From: Candidatus Stoquefichus massiliensis AP9
GTDB taxonomy: Bacteria; Bacillota_I; Bacilli_A; Erysipelotrichales; Coprobacillaceae
Direction of reading: 5' to 3'
DNA length: 43,264 nucleotides
Assembly: GCF_000455285.1 (NCBI RefSeq)
Contig: NZ_HG005288.1
Coordinates: forward strand, 249,766 to 293,029
In this document: in pieces, positions 1 to 8,570 of the stretch
How the letters are laid out: the number at the start of each line of letters is the position of its first letter
Numbering within the stretch: the first letter of the stretch is position 1
Made by a program: the position numbers and the translations under genes
The notes under the pieces: model-generated
Databases searched by the model: none
What the model saw: only the letters and a program-made list of their open reading frames with translations
What the model was told of the DNA's origin: nothing

Positions 1-758
1 GCAAAAGTATGTCTGAACATATGTGGTGTTAGATGAATAGGTTGAGATAATCTTTGACCTAATTGTTGAATATATATACGTACTGATTGTTCAGATAATC
101 TTTTATGATATTTATTAATAAAGAAATATTCTGATTGCTCATATTCATTTAATTTCTTATATTTAACCAACATATTAACAACTTGCTCATTCCCTAAATA
201 AATATATCTTTCTTTAGAACCTTTTCCAAATATTTTAATCATTCTTTCTTTTGGATCAATATCTTCATTTTTTAAAGAACATAGTTCTGATATTCTTATC
301 CCAGTAGCAAATAATAATTCAATAATAGCCCCATTACGTATTGCTTGTTTATACTGATAATCATTTTGAGCATCTTTAATATCTATATATAAACAAGTTA
401 ATATCTCATTCATTAAATGAGTGGGTATGACTTTTGGTAATATTTTTGGTTCTTTAATTTCTGTTCTTATTCTTCTAAACGGTGTTACTTCTACAATCTC
501 CTGATACTCTAAATATGTATAAAATGCTTTAATACTTGCTAATTTTCTTTTCACAATTTTAACCTTATCATATATCTTATTTAAATAGTGGATATAATCA
601 TTAATCACATGATAATCTTCTATCTGATAGTTAACATACTCTAAATACTGTTTTATATCTATTCGATATGCTTACAATGTCTTATCATTGAGTTTCTTTC
701 TTAGTTTGCAATCTTCATAATACTTTTTTAATACTTTATTTACAGTTATTTTGTCCAT
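1..758 (-). pseudogene. Tyrosine recombinase (XerD-like), interrupted, 3' end beyond window
   Basis: The minus-strand reading frame starts at the ATG at 758, 10 nt after a GGAGGA ribosome site. It encodes a typical core-binding N-terminus, but an in-frame TAA at 672-674 stops it after 28 codons (residues ...LNDKTL then stop, AYRIDIKQY). The frame then stays open to the window edge and carries the recombinase catalytic domain: ATGIRISEL holds the first active-site Arg and PHMFRHTF the H-x-x-R box. The last His and nucleophile Tyr would lie outside the window. XerC/D-type enzymes resolve dimers or move DNA, but this copy is probably dead unless translation restarts inside. It is distinct in sequence from the intact recombinase at 18499-19443. 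Confidence 0.85.
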
Positions 759-1050
759 AAAAAAATCCTCCTCTATATAATATAACATTACAATGAGAAG
801 GATTATATTTGATATCAACAGTAAACATAACTTTTTCATATAGATAATATATAGTTATATTTTATTAAAACAAATTCAACAATATTATCGTATTAAACCA
901 AACGCATGAAATGCTATTTATATCTCATGTTCAAGTATAAATAGTCAAAAACATATTACATATTATAGATATGTTATATTTATTTACACGATTTTGCTAA
1001 TAAAAAATGGTTTTTATAATTATTATATTGTACCAACTTCTTATAAAAAG
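759..1050. other. Gene-free AT-rich spacer
   Basis: No open frame with a ribosome site is visible between the interrupted recombinase and the terminator of the next gene. The stretch is extremely AT-rich. I looked for inverted repeats like those around the second recombinase and found none. Confidence 0.5.
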
Positions 1051-1087
1051 ATTGCAAAAAACACTAAGTTACTTGTTAACTTAGTGT
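1051..1087 (-). terminator. Intrinsic terminator of the 1076-1900 gene
   Basis: An 11-bp perfect stem, ACACTAAGTTA (1061-1071) with TAACTTAGTGT (1077-1087), encloses a 5-nt loop. On the minus strand it is followed by a run of T (1060-1056). The stop codon lies inside the hairpin. Confidence 0.85.
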
Positions 1088-1900
1088 CATTTCATCTAAT
1101 TCAGTTTTATTTATAAGATGCTTATGAGAAAGTGAACCATTATTAACTACACCCATAAGTGGGTTGAGTTCATCTACTCCAATAAAATATTGATCATATT
1201 TATAAAAATATAATCTTAACATCATCATAGCAAGAATATGATATTGTTTTTCTTCATTACTTAATTCTTCATAATTTTCAAAATAAATCTCATCAATGGA
1301 TACTAAGTACTCAAACATATATAACTTACTATGTTCATAATAATTATCCATAATTTCATCATCATTATCTACATACTCATAAAGATGACCAAAGAACTCA
1401 GGACCATATTTTACTTTTTCAAATATATCATTATTCATTAACTGATCACAAAAAGCATATCCTTTAAAAGAATAATCACATGTAAATCTATATTTAAGAT
1501 AATCTTTATAATTATCTTTATCAGGAATATTAACTTTGTTATTATTAACATACATTTCAATCTCTTGATTATATTTAAATGTTAGTCCATACTCTTTTAA
1601 ATAATTTGAAAAACTATTATTTTCTGTTAGTAATTCTAACAGACTTAAACCATCATTATCAGAACCATTTAATCTTCTAGATATACTATAGAAAGGTACT
1701 TGTTCAATACTATGTTTAAAATTCTTTTTTACTATATTGAAATAACATTCATATAGTTCATCAATATATAATACTTGATGATCTTGTTGAAACATATGAT
1801 ATCCTGAATCTATAATATCAAGAATCACTTGTTCACTTAATTCTAATGCAGAACATAATGACTCTAATATATCTTGATATGATGTCGTTTTAATTTGCAT
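1076..1900 (-). CDS. Hypothetical soluble protein, 274 aa
   Basis: I do not recognise this family. The start at 1900 (MQIKTTSYQD) is preferred because a GGAGGT site lies 7 nt upstream; the frame opens 9 codons earlier, but that ATG has no ribosome site. The product is acidic and rich in Tyr, Asp, Glu and Asn. It has no signal peptide, membrane segment or obvious catalytic motif. It stands alone between a broken recombinase and an insertion sequence and has its own terminator. This setting is typical of accessory cargo such as defence or regulatory genes, but nothing in the sequence proves such a role. Confidence 0.65.
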   Translation of the reverse strand: MQIKTTSYQDILESLCSALELSEQVILDIIDSGYHMFQQDHQVLYIDELYECYFNIVKKNFKHSIEQVPFYSISRRLNGSDNDGLSLLELLTENNSFSNYLKEYGLTFKYNQEIEMYVNNNKVNIPDKDNYKDYLKYRFTCDYSFKGYAFCDQLMNNDIFEKVKYGPEFFGHLYEYVDNDDEIMDNYYEHSKLYMFEYLVSIDEIYFENYEELSNEEKQYHILAMMMLRLYFYKYDQYFIGVDELNPLMGVVNNGSLSHKHLINKTELDEMTLS

Positions 1901-2232
1901 TGTTTCACCTCCAAATTTATTTGACAAGTTTCTTCTCTATTCCATCGCATAGTCAGATATTGAAATTCCATTATCATTATTATTTATTATGTTTATAGTT
2001 ATTCTTACTGGTTGCTCCAGAACTACAAGTTTTAATTAAATTATTTGTTATTTTCCATATAGCAATGAATTTTACATGGATTCTTTATCATTATTGATTG
2101 TTATAACAATCTATCAATAAATCATCAAGTTATTGTTTACCAATACTTAGTACTTGATATACAAACTCTTTTATTAATTCTATCATTGTTGCATCTATAT
2201 CTGTTATATACCTCTCCTCGACATTTTTAATT
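1901..2232. other. Intergenic stretch with decayed coding traces
   Basis: No convincing gene. On the minus strand, 2237 to 2130 reads as a 35-codon frame (MGIKNVEERYITD...), with further protein-like sequence after its stop. It has no ribosome site. It may be the remains of a gene whose start was cut by the neighbouring insertion sequence. Confidence 0.4.
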
Positions 2233-2259
2233 CCCATCTATAAACAAGCATGATCTTTA
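2233..2259. repeat. Left 27-bp target-site duplication of the IS1202-like element
   Basis: These 27 bases (CCCATCTATAAACAAG... ending GATCTTTA) recur exactly at 3812-3838, on the other side of the insertion sequence. The flanking bases differ, so the repeat is exactly 27 bp. That is the unusually long duplication I recall for the IS1202 group. Confidence 0.93.
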
Positions 2260-2345
2260 TGTGAATCAAATATGATAATGTCTTAATATATCAAAGTTAA
2301 AAATGTCCCAAAAGAAATTAAATTATTTATAAATCATGTTATGAT

Positions 2346-2371
2346 GAACCTCTTCTATGAAAGTGAGGTTC
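2346..2371 (+). promoter_or_regulatory. Hairpin that can mask the transposase ribosome site
   Basis: GAACCTC (2346-2352) pairs perfectly with GAGGTTC (2365-2371), which contains the Shine-Dalgarno bases GAGG placed 6 nt before the ATG at 2375. Readthrough RNA from outside the element would form the stem and hide the site. This resembles translational insulation known from other insertion sequences. Confidence 0.6.
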
Positions 2372-2374
2372 CCT

Positions 2375-3712
2375 ATGAGAAAGGTTGAATTAAGAATGAA
2401 TGAACAATATAAATATGATATTATTAAAAATCTTGTTGACAATAATGGCAATAAAAAAAGAGCTGCCAATAAACTCAATTGCTCTATCAGAACGATTAAC
2501 AGACTTATTACGAAATATGAAAATCAAGGAAAAACTGGCTTTATCCATGGTAATAGAGGTCGTATCCCTGCCACTTCTTTTCCTGATGAAACAAAATCTA
2601 AAATCATTGAGCTTTATATGAATGATTATGGTGATGCCAATCTTCGTCATTTCTCTGAAATTGTTCTACAGGATCTTGGTATCTCTGTGAGTGATACAAC
2701 TCTTAATATCTGGCTGAGAAACGAAGGCATTCTCTCTCCCAAGGCTAGAAAAAAGACAAAGAAAAATATGAAGATGCAATTAAAGCTTCAGCTTGACAAT
2801 GTTTCTTCTGAAAAAATTAAAAACAATATCAGAGAGGCTATTGCCATCATTGATAGCCAGGATGCCCATCCCAGGCGTCCCAGATGCAAATATGCTGGTG
2901 AAATGATTCAGATGGATGCAAGCAGCTATAACTGGATTAAAGATGAAATATGGCATCTTCATGTCGCTATTGATGATGCCACTGGTGAAGTTGTTGGTGC
3001 TTATTTTGATGCACAGGAAACACTTAAGGCTTACTATCATGTCTTCTATCAGATTCTTACGACTTATGGTATTCCTGCCCTGTTTTACACTGATAGAAGA
3101 ACTGTCTTTGAATACAAAAGAAAAAACACCGTTTTTGATAACGAGGATACCTTTACACAGTTCTCCTATGCCTGTCATCAATTAGGTGTTGAAATCAAAA
3201 CAACAAGTGCGGCACAAGCCAAGGGCCGTGTTGAACGTTTGAATCAGACTCTACAATCCCGATTGCCCATTGAGCTTAGACGTGCCAACATTACAAATAT
3301 AGAGGATGCCAATGAATTCTTAAAGCACTACCTAAAAGAATTCAATCATCAGTTCGCTCTACATCTGAATAGTACCAGATCTGTATATGAAAAGCAACCA
3401 GATATTGAATTAATAAACAGAACGCTATCCATCATTACACCCAGAAAAATCAATAATGGACATTGCATTAAATATATGAACAATTACTATATTCCTGTAA
3501 ACAGTGATGGATCAAGAGTCTATTTCAAGAATAAGAGCGACTGTATGGTCATAGAAGCATTTGATGGTAGACAATATGTGAATGTGCTTGATCAAATCTA
3601 TATTATGGAAGAAATACCAAACTATGAAGAGTATTCCAGAAATTTTGATTTTGATAGGAAAGCAAAACCAAAGAAAAAGAAGCAGTATATTCCACCAATG
3701 AGTCATCCATGA
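2375..3712 (+). CDS. IS1202-like DDE transposase, 445 aa
   Basis: Catalyses transposition of the surrounding element. The N-terminus has a helix-turn-helix (residues about 26-48, KKRAANKLNCSIRTINRLI) followed by a second DNA-binding part. The DDE catalytic core shows D181 (MIQMDASSYNW), D240 (FYTDRRTVF) and E287 (KGRVERLNQTL), spaced as in rve-type integrase domains. A basic lysine-rich tail closes the protein. The ATG at 2375 is chosen over the in-frame ATG at 2357 because GTGAGG lies just before it. Length is close to known members and there is no frameshift. Placement in the IS1202 group rests on the residue pattern plus the 27-bp duplication. Confidence 0.92.
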   Translation: MRKVELRMNEQYKYDIIKNLVDNNGNKKRAANKLNCSIRTINRLITKYENQGKTGFIHGNRGRIPATSFPDETKSKIIELYMNDYGDANLRHFSEIVLQDLGISVSDTTLNIWLRNEGILSPKARKKTKKNMKMQLKLQLDNVSSEKIKNNIREAIAIIDSQDAHPRRPRCKYAGEMIQMDASSYNWIKDEIWHLHVAIDDATGEVVGAYFDAQETLKAYYHVFYQILTTYGIPALFYTDRRTVFEYKRKNTVFDNEDTFTQFSYACHQLGVEIKTTSAAQAKGRVERLNQTLQSRLPIELRRANITNIEDANEFLKHYLKEFNHQFALHLNSTRSVYEKQPDIELINRTLSIITPRKINNGHCIKYMNNYYIPVNSDGSRVYFKNKSDCMVIEAFDGRQYVNVLDQIYIMEEIPNYEEYSRNFDFDRKAKPKKKKQYIPPMSHP

Positions 3713-3811
3713 AAACATGCTTCCTATCTTAACTATCTTGCAACCATGAAACATCGTCAAGAAAACGCTCATGTTTAGAAAAAATCAGGACATTTTCAAA
3801 ATTGGTTGACA

Positions 3812-3838
3812 CCCATCTATAAACAAGCATGATCTTTA
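3812..3838. repeat. Right 27-bp target-site duplication
   Basis: Exact copy of 2233-2259, directly abutting the right end of the insertion sequence and ending 9 bp before the stop codon of the flippase gene. Confidence 0.93.
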
Positions 3839-3847
3839 ATAACTTTT

Positions 3848-5194
3848 TTATTTTTTTAATACTCTTATGAGACTTGCTAGATTATTTTTCATCAATAATA
3901 AGGTTAAAATAAAGAAAATAAATGAATATATAAAAAAACCAACTACTGAGTTAAATGCAAAAAGTATTATGTAAGTAGTAATAAGCAGTAAAATATATAA
4001 ACTTGTAATTTTGGTGGGGAGTAAATGTTTAAATGAATTTAAATTAATGATCGTCCAAAAAATCATATTTATTACTGTTGCAATTGCAAAAGATTCTATA
4101 AAATTCATTTTTAAATTAAATAAAAAATTTGTAATTATAGATGTTATTATTACTATTATCATTTTAATAATATACTCTTTTTGTAACGAATAACTTTTAT
4201 ATAAATTTACTATAATTGCTGTATTATAGACTAAAAATATTTGGCCAATTAACAATATACGAAATGACATAATAGATGATTTATACGTTGTAAGAAAAGA
4301 TTCTATAAAAAATACTATTGGAAATGAAAAAGATAATACTCCCAACAATATTATTATAAACCCATTTGAGATTATTTTTTCAAACTGCTTACTTTTATTT
4401 TTGCTAAAATAACTAAATAGAGTTAAACCAATAGGTGTTGTAATCATATTCACAGTTGATAGAAGTTGACATGCAAATGAATATATTGCAAAAGATTCAA
4501 TAGGATATAATAATTTAACAAACCACTTATCTATTCCAGAAAAAATTGCATATCCAAAATTACCTATCATTAATAAAAAACCTATCCTAATATTAATTGG
4601 TAACAATGATATGCTACATTTTCTAGTTACTTTCATTTTAAAATATTCTTTATAAAAATCAAATATAGACATGATTAAAATTAAATATAATACAAAACAA
4701 TAAAAAGCTATGTAAATCTTATAATCTCTTATCTTTAAAACAAATAATAATATTGTATTTAATAATAAATCAAAAAAAGAAGTGTTATTTAAAATTCTGC
4801 TATATTTAGAAAAATTACCAATTGACTGATAATACTGAGATAAATATGTTGTTAAAATTGTTGGCACAAAACTGAGTGCCCAAAAAAACACAACAAAATC
4901 CTTTTTTATTATAGCATAAATAAGAATAAAAACTGATAATATCATTTGAAATAAAAACAAAATAAAAAAATCATTTTTTACATTTCCATCTATTTTTTTT
5001 CCTCCAAATTTTATATAAACGGAATCACAATAGCCTAGATGAAATACCCCTATGTAAGAACAATATAACTGATATAATTTAATATAAGCGTAATTATCTA
5101 TAGAGAGTATTTTTGGAATAAAAAAAGTAACTATTAGTGTAGAAAAAACTTTAATAAAATTACTGCGAAACACTTTAATAATGTCATTTTTCAC
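3848..5194 (-). CDS. wzx: Wzx-type polysaccharide flippase, 448 aa
   Basis: An integral membrane protein with about twelve hydrophobic segments. The N-terminus, with small and positive residues before the first helix (NIIKVFRSNFIKVFSTLIVTF region), is typical of the polysaccharide transport (PST/MOP) family. These proteins flip undecaprenyl-linked repeat units across the membrane. It is the last gene of the capsule cluster and follows the polymerase gene after a 640-bp gap that holds an IS remnant. No strong ribosome site precedes the ATG at 5194. The insertion sequence begins only a few bases past the stop, so the gene is intact but has lost its original downstream context. Base composition is very AT-rich, as usual for such genes. 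Confidence 0.85.
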   Translation of the reverse strand: MKNDIIKVFRSNFIKVFSTLIVTFFIPKILSIDNYAYIKLYQLYCSYIGVFHLGYCDSVYIKFGGKKIDGNVKNDFFILFLFQMILSVFILIYAIIKKDFVVFFWALSFVPTILTTYLSQYYQSIGNFSKYSRILNNTSFFDLLLNTILLFVLKIRDYKIYIAFYCFVLYLILIMSIFDFYKEYFKMKVTRKCSISLLPINIRIGFLLMIGNFGYAIFSGIDKWFVKLLYPIESFAIYSFACQLLSTVNMITTPIGLTLFSYFSKNKSKQFEKIISNGFIIILLGVLSFSFPIVFFIESFLTTYKSSIMSFRILLIGQIFLVYNTAIIVNLYKSYSLQKEYIIKMIIVIITSIITNFLFNLKMNFIESFAIATVINMIFWTIINLNSFKHLLPTKITSLYILLLITTYIILFAFNSVVGFFIYSFIFFILTLLLMKNNLASLIRVLKK

Positions 5195-5429
5195 TATAAA
5201 CGTATAATGATACCAGATACTAGGTATTCTTATACTTCCTCTCCTCTCTTTTATTTTTTATAAACTTTGAAAAGATTATATTTTCAAGTTTATTGACTTA
5301 TTTCACTTCTATAAACAATAAAACTTGTAGTTAATAATGAATTAAGTGAACCTATTTATATAATTTTCATTCCTGCATTAACATATAAGTCCTTATATTA
5401 TTAAAATTAATCAATAGCAAAAACAATTA

Positions 5430-5439
5430 AACTATCATT
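5430..5439. repeat. Left 10-bp direct repeat flanking IS1595-like remnant
   Basis: AACTATCATT at 5430-5439 recurs at 5737-5746. It probably represents the target duplication (8 bp in the IS1595 family) plus two chance matches. Confidence 0.7.
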
Positions 5440-5736
5440 CGACTACCCCTATGACATAGGTATCAAAAATCATTTAGTAATTGACTAAATGTCATTGTTG
5501 CAAATATCAAGAATAACATAACAGGAATATATCATGGTATACCAAAAAGAAGTCTGCCATTGTTTTTAAATAAACAGGAATAGCAATTTAATCATAGAAA
5601 TATAGGCAATAATGTCATGAATAGAATCAAACAATATATTTCAATGTCCTTTCCTGTGGCTGAAAAGACATTGACCTATATTTTAGATTTATCAGAACCT
5701 GTTTTTACCAAACCTGTGTCATAGGGGGTAATCAAG
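5440..5736 (+). mobile_element. Internally deleted IS1595-like element, 297 bp (MITE-like)
   Basis: The ends are inverted: CGACTACCCCTATGACATAG on the left and the reverse complement of CTATGACACAGGT... on the right, about 20 matching bases with small gaps. The right half still encodes the C-terminus of an ISXO2/IS1595-type transposase on the plus strand: GIYHGIPKRSLPLFLNKQE, a stop, then FNHRNIGNN and ISMSFPVAEKTLTYILDL, ending at the TAG at 5723. The catalytic core is missing, so the element could move only in trans. It lies inside the capsule operon between polymerase and flippase genes. Confidence 0.75.
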
Positions 5737-5746
5737 AACTATCATT
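5737..5746. repeat. Right 10-bp direct repeat flanking IS1595-like remnant
   Basis: Second copy of AACTATCATT, directly outside the right inverted repeat of the 297-bp element. Confidence 0.7.
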
Positions 5747-5833
5747 AGTATTAATATAAAATAATATATGCCTCAAAATGTACTAAACAAATAAACATTA
5801 TTTATATCACATAAATATTTTAAAAATATATCT

Positions 5834-6889
5834 TTATTTAAATAATATATTATTTTCCATAACTAATTCTAAAAGTGATGGACTATAAGTATATATACAC
5901 GTTCTATAAACCAATATACATAATATCAACAAAACTCCACTTACATTAATCAAATAATTTATCTTCTTACTATTTAAATTTTTAAAAATTAACATATTTA
6001 TTAATATTAATACATTTCTTATAATTCTAAAATAGTCAAAATGAAAAATTAATAATGGGACAAATAAGAAAGTAATAAACATAAATCTATTTTCATAAAT
6101 TATATTAGCTTGCTTTGTTATTAATATTATTTTATCTCTTAACCTAATATTCTTTTTAGAATACAGTATAAAAATAAACAAACAAAAAATCAGTATTACA
6201 AAAGTTATTACTGTTATAAAACTCGTTTTTGTTTGAAAATAACCACTAATTTTTTGTAAATTAAAAATATTAAAATAAATCAAACCTATTAATATACAGT
6301 CACCTAACAGTAGATATTTATATGTTTTTTTGAAAGTATTTTCATTTAAATAGATAAAATTAAAAATCAGATATACTAAAGCTGATGAATGAAATAATGA
6401 AGCAATTAAAATTCCCATATTATATTTAAACACATTTCTATCTCTAAAAATATAATTACACATCACTGATATTACAATACAACTTGCTAATCCATTTCTC
6501 GCCTGTATTACCTCAATAGGAAAAGGATAAATCATATATAATGCCAATAAGACATTAGGTTTATTTGATAATTTATAAATTGATAATGCCATTATAGTAA
6601 ATAAAACCATAAATAATAACATCCTAAAACTTTCAAAACTTAAATTTAAATTATAGGAAATTAATCCTAAATATCTATATCCTACTTCAAAATTCATATA
6701 GTATGAATAATATATATCATTTATATTCCCTGCACAATTGTAGACTCCTCTATAGCCTTCTAAATCCGGGATACCACTAGCATACCCAAAAATAATTGAT
6801 GTAATAACAATAATATATATGGTAACTATCTTATTTTTTTTTGCTAACAATCCAAATATGATTGCAGTAAAGTATAGAAACCAAATCAT
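5834..6889 (-). CDS. EpsG/Wzy-type polysaccharide polymerase, 351 aa
   Basis: A polytopic membrane protein with about ten hydrophobic segments. The pattern of the EpsG family is visible: an early D-x-x-x-Y segment (PDLEGYRGVYN), then E-x-GYRYL with a following F-x-x-F (SFESFRML), and Q-x-RN in QARNGLAS. Members polymerise exported lipid-linked repeat units outside the membrane. The start codon overlaps the stop of the glycosyltransferase gene (ATGA), which implies translational coupling. Together with the flippase it suggests a Wzx/Wzy-dependent polymer. The 640-bp gap downstream is unusual for this tightly packed operon and is explained by the IS1595-like remnant. Confidence 0.8.
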   Translation of the reverse strand: MIWFLYFTAIIFGLLAKKNKIVTIYIIVITSIIFGYASGIPDLEGYRGVYNCAGNINDIYYSYYMNFEVGYRYLGLISYNLNLSFESFRMLLFMVLFTIMALSIYKLSNKPNVLLALYMIYPFPIEVIQARNGLASCIVISVMCNYIFRDRNVFKYNMGILIASLFHSSALVYLIFNFIYLNENTFKKTYKYLLLGDCILIGLIYFNIFNLQKISGYFQTKTSFITVITFVILIFCLFIFILYSKKNIRLRDKIILITKQANIIYENRFMFITFLFVPLLIFHFDYFRIIRNVLILINMLIFKNLNSKKINYLINVSGVLLILCILVYRTCIYTYSPSLLELVMENNILFK

Positions 6890-7839
6890 ATTTTTTTCCT
6901 CTGCTTTGCAAAATCAAGTACTTCATCTTGATAATCCTTAATGAGATTTTTAAACTTTTTATAAAACACTCTGTAATTCTTTTTACTTATACAGAGAATC
7001 AAATACCTCAACTTTCTTATTCTTACTAATAATTTGCACATCATCTTTTTTTCATTTAAATATTCTTTCAAATATAACTGTTCACTATTAACCAAACAAG
7101 TATATGTATATGGTGTCATTCCTCCAGTCGAAACTCCATGCGCATGAATTACATGTGTATTGGGTATAACATAGATATCAAAATTTGCTTTTTCAACTAT
7201 TGATCCAATTATATATTCTTCTTCATATAAAAATGTTCTTTCGTCTAATGGATATAATAAATCTACTCCTTTTTTAGATATCATAAAACAACAACCACTA
7301 ACCCCAAATACTTTTATTGGCAATTTTAAAGATTCTTTTCTGATAAAAGATTTTTCAAATTTCCTAAAAAAGACTTTAAAAGGTGTACTTAACATCATAT
7401 TTTTAAGTTTCCCCACTGCATCTAACCTTTTTAACATATATATATACTGAAATTCATTTTCTGCATTATATATTTCCGGTCCAACTATTAAAGTATTTAC
7501 ATTATCATTCAAATATTCTTTCATAACTTTAATAGAATTATCTACAATTAATATATCACTATTACTTATTAAAAAATATTGACACCCATCTTGCATTGCT
7601 TTTTTAATGCCAATATTATTTCCTGCGGAATATCCCCTATTTTCTTTTGAAAACAATAATGCTATTTTTTCATCCCTTTCATATTCTTCCTTATCTCTAC
7701 TACTTATCTGAATTGTAGAACAATTATCTACAATATATATTTTATAAGTATCTTTTATGCTTACATGACTCTTAATTGAATCTACACATTTTTTTGTTTC
7801 AATCCATGTATTGTAATTCAATATAATAATACCTATCAT
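6886..7839 (-). CDS. Family 2 glycosyltransferase, 317 aa
   Basis: The N-terminus MIGIIILNYNTWIETKKCV and NRGYSAGNNIGI are classic GT2 nucleotide-sugar binding segments. The DxD-like motif is SNSDIL (residues about 92-97), and FLYEEEY near residue 210 carries acidic residues expected in the catalytic base region. The pattern of this subgroup resembles rhamnosyltransferase-like enzymes. It adds one sugar to the lipid-linked repeat unit on the inner face of the membrane. Start and stop overlap the neighbours by 4 nt each, so it belongs to one translationally coupled block with the CapF-like and EpsG-like genes. Acceptor and donor cannot be read from sequence. Confidence 0.85.
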   Translation of the reverse strand: MIGIIILNYNTWIETKKCVDSIKSHVSIKDTYKIYIVDNCSTIQISSRDKEEYERDEKIALLFSKENRGYSAGNNIGIKKAMQDGCQYFLISNSDILIVDNSIKVMKEYLNDNVNTLIVGPEIYNAENEFQYIYMLKRLDAVGKLKNMMLSTPFKVFFRKFEKSFIRKESLKLPIKVFGVSGCCFMISKKGVDLLYPLDERTFLYEEEYIIGSIVEKANFDIYVIPNTHVIHAHGVSTGGMTPYTYTCLVNSEQLYLKEYLNEKKMMCKLLVRIRKLRYLILCISKKNYRVFYKKFKNLIKDYQDEVLDFAKQRKKI

Positions 7840-8570
7840 ATTTTTTCCTCATCCTTATAATATTTATACGTATTATGTAATTGATTTTGCAGTATATCAT
7901 ACTTATCAAACTCATTATTCTTAATCCTTCCTAAGATACTTAATAATTCACCTAATGTCATTTCATATCTTACTGATGGTAATATATAGTCATCACAATA
8001 TATGTCCTTATTTAAATATTGTTTAAAATCCTCATAAAGATCATTGATATATGTAACTGTAATCTTATGACTTGGGTCATTAACGATAATTGGTATATTA
8101 TTCGCTAAATTAAAGCAGAAAGTTGAGATAACACTGTTAAAATTCGGCTTTCCATATTTACCAAATACATGATTCAGTTTAAAAACATACAATCTAGCAT
8201 TTTCTTTCGTGCAATGTTCTCTTAATAATTTTTCAGCTTCTTTTTTGGTCTTTGAAAAAATAGAATTAAACTCTATAGCTGTTGATGTTGAAAAAATAAT
8301 ACTTGACCTATTCTGATGTTTTTCTAAACAATTAATAAGTTTTTGAGTATACAAAATATTTCCTTCAATAAAATTCTTATCATCATCAGAACGTTGAACA
8401 GCAGCTAAATGAAAGACAAAATGACATATCTCGCAGCATTGATTAAGTTTTTCGTCTTCTTCATGAGAAACAGAAAGAACTTCATATCCATCATCTTCTA
8501 AAAATTCTATAAGATTTCTAGCTATAAAACCATTTTTTCCTGTAACTAATATCTTCATTGATCTTCCCAT
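7836..8570 (-). CDS. CapF-like SDR reductase lacking the cupin domain, 244 aa
   Basis: An NAD(P)-binding short-chain dehydrogenase/reductase: KILVTGKNGFIARN (residues 5-18) is the Rossmann motif, and FSTSTAIEFNS with FSKTKKEAEKLL holds the Ser and a Lys of the active-site region (the usual Tyr before that Lys is replaced: SKTKK). The closest family I recognise is CapF/FnlB, the second enzyme after CapE/FnlA on the way to UDP-N-acetyl-L-fucosamine. CapF is about 370 aa because a C-terminal cupin domain epimerises C3 before reduction. Here the protein ends at residue 244, right after the reductase domain, and the next gene starts 4 nt before its stop. The upstream CapE gene overlaps it. The start may be residue 5 (8558); either ATG is plausible. 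Confidence 0.72.
   Translation of the reverse strand: MGRSMKILVTGKNGFIARNLIEFLEDDGYEVLSVSHEEDEKLNQCCEICHFVFHLAAVQRSDDDKNFIEGNILYTQKLINCLEKHQNRSSIIFSTSTAIEFNSIFSKTKKEAEKLLREHCTKENARLYVFKLNHVFGKYGKPNFNSVISTFCFNLANNIPIIVNDPSHKITVTYINDLYEDFKQYLNKDIYCDDYILPSVRYEMTLGELLSILGRIKNNEFDKYDILQNQLHNTYKYYKDEEKI

Larger units (their letters stand above)
2260..3811 (+). mobile_element. IS1202-like insertion sequence (ISNCY group), 1552 bp
   Basis: The element is delimited by the 27-bp direct repeats. Its ends form imperfect inverted repeats: TGTGAATCAAATATGATAAT on the left against TGTCAACCAATTTTGAAAAT on the right, about 18 of the first 23 bases matching. It carries one transposase gene on the plus strand. 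AATGTC motifs recur near the ends (2278, 2302 and the right end) and could be transposase-binding sites. Base composition is visibly richer in G and C than the surrounding capsule genes, which suggests recent arrival. Open frame, duplication and ends are all intact, so it looks mobile-competent. Confidence 0.93.

Noticed and set aside
759-1075. A second inverton next to the left recombinase
   Set aside because: No inverted repeats of useful length or promoter pair could be found there; only AT-rich chance palindromes.
2130-2237. 35-codon minus-strand frame beside the insertion sequence
   Set aside because: No ribosome site and start next to the target duplication; kept only as a note on decayed coding traces.
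2390-3772. Five further open frames in and around the transposase gene on both strands
   Set aside because: They lie in other frames of a clear transposase, lack ribosome sites and have no protein-like pattern of their own.
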